DNA of 9,181 bases from contig CAKZZM010000069.1 in the NCBI GenBank assembly GCA_937885465.1, positions 1 to 9,181 of the forward strand, read 5' to 3'. The position numbers and the translations under genes were made by a program. The first letter of the stretch is position 1. Every line of letters begins with the position of its first letter. Positions 1 through 9,000 of this stretch are shown piece by piece. The notes under the pieces are model-generated. The model made no database searches. It worked only from the letters and a program-made list of their open reading frames with translations, and had not been told where the DNA came from. This DNA is from an uncultured Bacteroidales bacterium (lineage in GTDB: Bacteria > Bacteroidota > Bacteroidia > Bacteroidales > Paludibacteraceae).

Positions 1-3000
1 CCGTGTGCAACTTCTCACCCATCTGCTCAGCGGCACTGCGCATCATGTCGCGGTCTTCCTGCATGGTACGCTTCACCTTGGCGTTAAGTGCTTCCACCTG
101 TTCGTCAGTAATGGCACCAGCCTGTCGCTGTTGAGGCTCACGACCTGCGGCTTCTACCATTGCATCAACCTCACTCGGTTTAAGGATGCGGTTTACTTTC
201 ATCGCGCCTGTAATAACCCAAGGGTCTGTGTTCGGGTCGGGATTGGTGCGATACCTGTATGAGCCGTTTTCGGGCAGTCGTGGCAGACCTGCAAGCGAGT
301 GTTGGAACTTTCCGCTTACGTTCATGCCGTAACTCATGGCTTCCTCTTGGTAGTCCACATCATTTGCATACTCCACTTCTGCCCACACAAAGTTTGCAGG
401 AAACAACTCTCGCTGTCCTGTTTCGGGGTTCATGCGGTTAAACTGGAGCGCGTATGGTATCTCGCCCAAGTGCCAACCGGGACGATATGCCAACTTGCCG
501 CTACCTCCCTGTGTCCCCTTGCCACCTGCCTTAACCTGCTGGCGACCTGTCTTTGTAACACCTGCGACTGGGGCTGGGGCTGCATCTGCATCAAGCCACA
601 CACCTACTGGCGTAGCCTCACCGTTAGGATTGGCAACCATAGGAGGATAGAGTTTGCCATCTTTCAACACAAACACCTTATAGCCGATGCCAGTCTTTGT
701 TGGTGGTTCGTCCTCACGGATGCGGTATTTTGCTGTATCTTCGGTAACATTTTCCCCGTTTTCCTTGGCTATGTCAGAATTATTACCTACCTTTGCAGCA
801 GATAACTCCTGAATGGTAGGATATTCGCGGAAATTGTGTCCGCGCAGAAGTGCCTCCTGTTCGGGGGTTATATTTTTATCCCATGCCAAAATCTTCTCGC
901 CATTCTCTACGACATAGCGGTCTCTGCCAAAAACAGTCTTGATGCGGTTGAGTTCAAGCATCGGAACACCCTTCCCTTGATTTACCCTTACCACGTCAAC
1001 ACCTACTACTGCAAATTTATCGCCAACCTTGATTGTTGTATAAAGACGGAACTTTCCATCTTTGTTTCCGTATGATGTAACAAGGAACGGATGCTTTAAC
1101 GCAGATGGTAACTCATGCCACTCTTTTGCAGTCAGGTTATGGTCGGCATCTTTGCCAAGGTGCGACTTGATATTCTTGAACGACAAGGTGAAACGCTCTC
1201 CTGTGATACCGATACCTTTCATCCATTCGGGAGTAGCACCCAAGTCATAACGTTCACGGGCATGCGCAGATTTGTCAAAACCGGCATCTCCAAACATCTC
1301 GTCAATGACGTTATGGAAGGGTGTTGTATCTTCACCATAACCTTCTCTCGGCTCACCAACACCAGCCCATCCGCTTTCATAGGCACTATGCTCTACATGA
1401 AGTGCATCCATCAGCGGAGCGTTCAACTGCCTCATACGACCACCGACAGCAGCCAAAATAACCCTATCGTCTGCCTCGTAATCATAGTTGCCGTAAAGCA
1501 CGCCACGAACACCGCCACACTGTTGCACATAACCTGCCAACAAGTCACCGGCATCCCTGCTACGCTTGATATCGCTCAACTTAGTCCAAGGCAGAAAAAC
1601 ATTCGCCACCACCTTGTTTTGGTTGTTCAACACAAGGAAACTCATCTTCTTGTGCTCACCAAGTCTGTGACTGCTCACAAACTCCGCAACACTTTGGCTA
1701 CTCTCTATCTGAAACGCATCAGCAGGCTTCCAGTCAGGAGCAAACACCTGACGGCTGAACTGATATACCTTTATAGGCACTTCGTCACCCTGCGACTGAG
1801 GCATTCCCTCCTCAACGCTATATGTCTCGTCTGCCGTCTCAACACTTTCAAACTCGCCGTAGTTGCCGCTGGTGGTGTCGATAATGATACCCTGCTGCAC
1901 CACATCCTCGCCAAAAGCACGCTTAATGCGGTTCAACAAGTCTTGGTCTTGTCTCGACGCTTTCAGTGTTCCACCCGGGTGGTTATGCACGAAATACACC
2001 TGCTCTGGCTTCAATGACTGATAAGCCACCAAAGCCTGCTCATACGGTGCCATCACGCCAACATAACTGCCAACGCCCAAGTGGATGACAGTAGGCTTGC
2101 CGTCTTTCACCAGCACAAGGAACGAGTTCTCAACAGCCGCATTCTCCAACTGCCGGAAGATATACGCAACGTCCTCCGCACTCTCCACCTTCTCCTTGCC
2201 AGTGAAGTCAAACCGCTTCGTTTCCTCATAAACACGCTCCACATGACACGTCTCGCCCTTCTTCAACTTGCGCATACGCAACTCCGACGGATTGAATGAT
2301 GTCGTGTTCCGTGCTTCGCTATTCTGTAGCGAGGTTTCTGTGGTTTCGTCCTCGCCACGCACACCCATCTCATCAAACAGGCTGCGCAAAACAACCTTCC
2401 GTCCATCACGTGTCTCGTAAGTCGCCGACGGCTCATAGAGCATCACGTTTCCCGTCTCATCATCCACCTTCTCCTCCATCGTGTCGAAAATATGACGCAA
2501 CGATGCGCCGAACTGCTCCACTTCTTTTGCCGATGGATAAGGTATGCCCTTCAACGACTCAGGCGTTTCCTTATAATCATCAAACGGCATCGGCTCCCTA
2601 CCTGCCAACACTTCCAATGCAGAATATGTCGCATAATTAGCCTGCTGCCCACGCTCCACAACGGCACCGCGAGAGAGGAAAGTATTCAACTCACCACGTT
2701 TCTTTAACTCCCTGTCAACCCACTCGGCAAGCAGACGGGCAGTCACTTCATGCGTCCTGCCCCAATACTCACCCTTGCCGACACTACGTTGCATATAGTC
2801 GCTGCCCTTTATCATGTCAAGCATGTCGTTGAATGCCTTGCGCAACTCATCACGCATAGCAATACGGCGGTTGTCTGTCACCATGTCGCCAGCACTGCCG
2901 GCACGGCGAGCAAAGTAGTTGTCAAGGGCGTGCCACCATTCATGAGCCAGCGACCCTGCACCATTAGTTTTCGTCAAATTGATAACCACCTCACCGGGTT

Positions 3001-6000
3001 CATAGTGTGCGGCAAAACCACCGACACCTCTTGCACCGAAGGCAATGCCCAACTCACCGTTCAGCGACATTGCCTTTGGCGATACACCAATCAGCTTCGC
3101 CATATCCATAAACGCATCGTAGGCTTGGTTCACTGCCATCTGACGGTCTGCCTGGTTCGTCCAGTTGCCGAACTGAACGCCCCTGAAACCGAACGTGTGC
3201 ATGAAGTCCTCAGCATCCACATCCTTGCCGTTGCGATAGTCCTCACCGATACGGCTGTTCTCGCCAGTGTCGAAATACGCGACCTTTTTCCTGTCTTCCT
3301 TATGCTTCAGCACGGTCTTCAACGCATCGTCCTTTATGCTGTCGGCAAAGTCCTTGGCATCTTTGCGGTTCGCAAAGCCTTCCTTGATGATATACGGCAT
3401 ACCGTCGTTGTTCGCATACTTCTTGTCGATAAGCACGGCGTATTTCCAACCGCCATCCTTCCTGTGAACCATCTGCACATGCACCACATCATCGGCTGTC
3501 AGCGTCTTCTTCTCGCCTTCCTTGCCGCGCTCGGCTTCCAGTTTCGCATTAGTCGCATCGTTCAACTTCTCGAAGTTGCCGTCAAAGTATGCCTGTGCTT
3601 CATCCTTGGTGTCAAACTCTGCATCGTCCACGAACATCTTCTCGCCTGTCAGAGGGTGATAAAAACGCACCTTGTAGCCAAACCTGCGCTTCACCTCGTT
3701 GATGGGCGACACATACGCACCGCTCTTCGTCGCGGCAAAGGCATCGGCTTCTTCCTTGCTGTCAAACTCACGCGTCTTGTAGTCACGACCCCACATCACC
3801 CTGTAGCGTCCGCTCTCGCCCATCTCGCTCTTGGTGGCAGGGAAGGCAAACAACTGCGTAGGATGGCTGATGTCCGTGTCACCGCGCTTCAGACGTGCAA
3901 GATACACAATAGCGTCAATAGCCTCGTCAATGCTCATGCTGCTGCCGAAAAGCGAGGCACGCTCTCCCTTCAGGTTCTTGATAGAGTAACCGGTGCCGCT
4001 CGTATTGGCTTCCACCACACCAAACGGAATGTCCAGTTTGTCACCAACATTGTACCCCATCCTGTTCATCACCTCGTAGGTCACCCACAATGGGTTGGGG
4101 GTGGTCTTGTCGCCCCACTCATACTTGTGGTCTTCCCTGTCAGGGTTCCACCGCTTGCGCTGTTCTATCTCCGCAAGTTCTTTCTCCCTGTTCGGGTAAC
4201 GGTCATTCATGGCTGCGTCTATCATTGCGTCACGCTGCGCCTCGTCCGCCTCCATGAACTGGCGAAGGGTCTCTATAGCCTTGTACGTCGATGCAGCCCA
4301 ACGCTCCGCCTTTGTCTTGTAGTCGGGAATATAACGCTTGCTGCGCATCTCGCTCTGTGTCACCTTCGGCTTCTGCTGGTTAATCATCGAGAACAATGCT
4401 TCATAGAAGATGGCATCTTTCTCCCTCAACGCTCCGCTCTCAACGGCTTTCTTCAGGTCTGGCTTCTTGTACACCTTCCCGAAAGGCTTCTCTATCAAGT
4501 CCGCCTCCGTCACGTTCGCAAGGCTCTCCGCAATCTTCCTGCGCATATCCTTACGGGCACCCTCCAATCGCTCGCCCACATCGTCAATCTTCGCATCAGA
4601 AGAAGATTTCTTCCCTTTTCCTTGCTCATCTCCAAATAAATCCGTACCTTTGCCCCCAGAAGAAAGGCTGACACCCTCACTGGTAGGTTGCTCTGCGGAT
4701 GGATGTGCAGGTTCATCGAGTGCAGTCGCCTTATAAAGCAACCTATCACTCTTCAACTTATTCCTTAATTGGTTCTCCCTGATAATATGGGAACTGACTG
4801 ACACCTCCATTCCATCCTGCGAAACCGTTACATTCTCAAAATGAACATACTTTGAGCCGTCTTCTTTTTGGAATGTCTTGACAAACAGATAAGAGGATTG
4901 CCGCTCATGAAACACGTTAGGCTCTTTGTCTTGCTCTTCAAGAACAAGGTCAGGATGCTCCAGCGTTTCAAGCAACATACCATATTGCTGCTCCCTGCCT
5001 TTGGCAAATAACTTCTCCTTTTGGTTCTCGCCTAACTTAACCTCACCAAGAGGGGTCGCAACACTCTCACGCCAGTTCGCATCACTCAGTTCGACCATTG
5101 GCATCGGAACGGCTTTGCGCTTCATCGCCTCAATGGTCTTTTCTGTATCACCAGCGATTTCCGTAGGACTGGCAACCTTTTGCTCCGCAACCTCCCCCTC
5201 GATTTTTTCTATTTCTTCTATCATCCCGGTTATCGTCAACATATTAGGGGAACGTTTTGTCTGGCGTTCCACCATGTCGCCGAGTAACTTATTCGCCTCC
5301 TTCTCAGTGAGGTTTGCATGGGTCTCTGTAAAATATGGGTTATAGCGTTGACCGCCATGCTCCTTCTCTTTTAGCAACAAGTCATACTTATTGCCGTGCT
5401 TATATATAGACGCGCCGAAATAACCAATACCATAGACAGGGTCACCAACATCGTCACTATGCGTACCGTCTGAATGTGCATCCTTATCCATCAGAGACTT
5501 TACATTAAAGCGTTCCAAATAGCGACCCACTTGTTCTTGTTTTTCCCGATTGACCACCTGACGAAGATATTCATCATAGTTCTCTTCGCCGACGAGTGAG
5601 CGCAGATGGGCCTCTACCTCCTGATACAAGTCGCTCTCATCATTACCGTCAATCTCATTGCGGATGTACTTTTCAAGCTCATCAATCTCTCCTTGGTCGT
5701 CAGTAGGACTCTCTTTCAGTTCCTCCTCCAGCGTTTCCTTGACAGCCTTGTCAAGACGTTCTGAAAATTCTTTCCCTTTTCCTTGCTCATCTCCAAATAA
5801 ATCCGTAACTTTGCCCTCAGAAACAGTGCTTTGAGGAGTAGCAGTGTCATTCCTCTTGCCTCTTTCAGAGGTCTTGCCAGTGTCCGTCGTATTGTCGAGG
5901 GCACTGTTTTTCTTTTCAAAGGCTGTAAGCAGCCAGTTTTTCTTTTGACTATCCCAAGTAAGACGGACTGCTGCCTGATGGGTGTCACTCTCCAAGCGAA

Positions 6001-9000
6001 CACGGTTCTCAGAACGTTGCACAACGTGCATGTCGTCAAGTATTTCCTGGAGATTATCTAATACTTCGGGATGATACTTCACCAATTTTGCAAGACCGAA
6101 GCCGTCACTCTTGCCCGTTCCTTCCTCTCCCCAAACTAAATCTATCTCGCCTATGTCCTTATGGTGTAATGCACCTGTAGCCTCGCCCTCCTTCTTTTGC
6201 AGCAAGAAAGCAATGGCTTCTTTCGCTTTACCCTTGAACTGGTCATAGATATTTCCGAACACACCCCTGCCGACAGGCTGCGGCTCTGTAAATTCAACTT
6301 TGGCTTCTTCGTACAACCTCTCGCCATACGCAAGCACATCGCCGTATGTACTAAGTCCATGACTTTCAGCCCATGATTTCAACAAATCACTGGGAATAAC
6401 TCCTGTCAGCCCCTTAAAATATCCGGCAACCTGATGTCCTGCATTCTTCTTGTAGGCTCCTTGATAGGCAAAACCTTCAAAGACTTCCATAGAACCGTCG
6501 CCTTCGTGTCGCTTCAACCCAGCAACGATTTTGCTGATGTTGGCATCTATGTCCTCCACGCTTGAAATCTTGCTGACAGGTTTCAAGTCAAAAGGAACAT
6601 CAAAACCACTTCCTTCGCGCAAGATACGCTCCTTGCGTTCAAGATGAAGCATCTCATCCCATTCTTTCCTGCTGAGATTACTGCGACCCCGCGACTTCAA
6701 TTCAGAAAGCCGACTGCCTTCTTCTGTCGTAAGTGCCGACGCAGCGGCATTTTCTTCGGAAGCCTGTTCAGTTTGTTGCGATGTTATCGCAACCTCGCTT
6801 TCCTCACCATTCTCCTTCTTGTCAATATATTCCTTCTTGTGCGTACCGGCTTCATCGCTTATCTTGTCAGCACGCAAGTCCACGCTGTCACCGACACCAT
6901 CAAGGAAAGGAAGTATATACACACCGCCACGAGCATGGTTCTCATCAACCATCTTATGTGCAAGGGCTATAGCCTCCCTTTTGGAGATTTCCTTATTTAG
7001 TGCGTTCCCAAACCTACGACCTGCAGCGTAAGCATCATAAGCGTTCTCGTCATAATCTTTTCCGTTATCCTGCAAAGTAGCCAGCGTATCAATATGCTCC
7101 TGCAAATTGTGTCCGGGAACTACATTTTCCATCGCCTCAATATATTCCTGCAACGCCTCTTCCTGACCCAGTAACTCCGCACGCTCATCCGTTGCAAACT
7201 GCGATACATCCTTGTGCAAGTTCGCAAGCATCTCCTCAGCCTGCTCCAGCGTCGTGCCGCTCTCATTCAAGCGCACCAGCGTAGCATCATACGACTGCAA
7301 CTGCTCGTCACCGTGCCGGTAGTCATACTCGTCATACACGCTCGGATGGTGAGCCTTGTTCACGTCACCTTTACCGTCCTCTGCCATGTACGCCAGCAAC
7401 TCCTCGTCGCTCATCTCAGGCACACGTTTGTCAAACGCTGCTGTCTCCTCTCGCGTTTCCATCGGGAAATGAGCCGCCGTACGCTTCACCTCGTTCTCCT
7501 TGGCAATGCGCACAGCAGCATCAACATAGTCCTCACCTTCCTTGATAGTCGCCTTGTTCGGCTGCTCACCAAGTTGTGTGTCGCCAAGAGGCTTCACGCT
7601 GCTGTACTCCGCAAACGGCTTCGTCTTGCGGTGGCTGCTGTCAATCCACTTCTTGAACTCCTCTTTGCTGACAGGAGTAATGGCACCAAGTCCCTGCCAA
7701 CCATCTTCATAGTTGGAGAGGTATGCCTTTCGTGCGCTCTCGATGTCGGGGAAACCATACATCACCTTGTGTTCGTCAAAGCTACCATCCTTGTTCACTT
7801 GGTCAACGACAAACACATCACCCTGCGAGGGGTCTTCGGAGAAGAACACGTCGATGTGGTCGCCATCAACGCCCTCTGTGCCGCGAATGTAGCCGTAGGT
7901 GTTCTGCATTTCCTGCTCCCACTGCTTGCCGCTGGCATCAGTACCACGACGTACAGAACCTTTCGGGTTCTCGATGGTAACGTCGTAGCCATCAATCTTG
8001 ACGTGTCCTTTCTTGTAGTTTCCTGCTTCTTTCTGTGCGTCGGTAGGCTCTACATTGGTTTCCTGCTCGGCTGCTGCCAATGCTGCTTGCACGGCATTAG
8101 GCTCTGCTTCTGCTTCATCAGCTTTACCCTCAAATTGGGTATATACTGGTCCAAACCATTCGCTTACACTTCTATCCCCAGTTCTTTCCACGGGATGCTC
8201 TGCTCCTGCTTCGCCATCTGTGCTGACTGCCGCAGGAGCGCCATCTTGTTGAACGCTTTCTGCTTTTCTGCGCTCCACGGCTTCTGCCCGGGCTGCTTCG
8301 ATTTCTTTTCGTTTGCCATAATTCTCGTTGATAAATGTGATTACGTCACGCAAGATGTCCTCGCGGCTCTGAATGCCACCTGCGAACAGGTCAGTTTGTC
8401 CAGACGCACTTTGTCTTGCGTTGTTATTGTATAATTGAAGTGTAGTCTTCAGCAAGGTAACGCGCTTGTCGTTCAGCACGTCGGCAAGCATCAGCATGGT
8501 AGCATTATTGAAGTCTGCCACCGTCTGCAACTCGTCGGGGTCTGCAAACAACACTCCTTGACGTGCAAAGGTGCTGACAATCTCGCCATACTTGGCACCA
8601 CCTTGTCGTGCATCAAAGCACAACTTCACGGCATCTGCCAACTCTCCCTGCAAAGACCAATCACCGCCAAGGGCAATGTTATCGACAACCTCTCCAAGGG
8701 CGGTGATGACGGTCTGACGCATGGCCGGCTCTGCCGTGAGCATACGCACCACTTCGGGGTTGCCCTCAAAGGCTTTGCCGATGAGCATGTTTTCCAAGAA
8801 CTCACGACCGACGGCACTCAGTTTCTCCTGTCCGCGAACACCGTCAACCATTTCTGCCAACTGTGCCTGTGGAACAACACCTGCATTGTGCAGGTCATAG
8901 ACTGCGCCAAGGCTCGCCTGTGCGTCATTGTAGAAGTCGCCCAGTGTGTCATAGCCGTTGATGGTTCTGACAATACCCTTGAAACTGTTGTCGCTCACGG

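Noticed and set aside
481..600. Possible frameshift at the G/C-rich runs coding for the Gly/Ser-rich loop
   Set aside because: The minus-strand frame continues through it and the protein on both sides matches a single module; it is a flexible loop, not a sequencing break.
1115..2017. A 300-codon open frame on the plus strand
   Set aside because: This frame is opposite the JAB and JAB-like domains, whose motifs are intact on the minus strand; the plus-strand protein has no family likeness.
2750..4639. A 629-codon open frame on the plus strand
   Set aside because: It is the exact mirror register of the minus-strand gene (third codon positions aligned), and stays open because the real gene lacks codons whose complement is a stop there. 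Its translation is rich in His, Leu and Val and shows no recognisable domain, while the minus strand shows LPD1, HEWWH and the small modules.
4611..5820. The repeat pair as a CRISPR array or insertion-sequence ends
   Set aside because: There are only two copies, 1.1 kb apart and in direct orientation, both coding within one continuous gene; there are no spacers, inverted ends or transposase.
4510..6360. Short minus-strand ATG frames at 4510-4749, 5716-6039 and 6151-6360 that are not in the main frame
   Set aside because: They lie within the continuous main frame in a different register, with basic, low-complexity translations and no motif; best read as out-of-frame shadows. Two of them share a segment only because the direct repeat is read in both.
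8384..8398. QTDLF as a firm sliding-clamp-binding site
   Set aside because: It matches at four of five positions, but the motif is short and frequent by chance; it is kept only as a low-weight observation.
7214..8434. A 406-codon open frame on the plus strand
   Set aside because: This is also a mirror-register shadow; the minus strand over the same bases encodes the clear pyrophosphatase-like domain.
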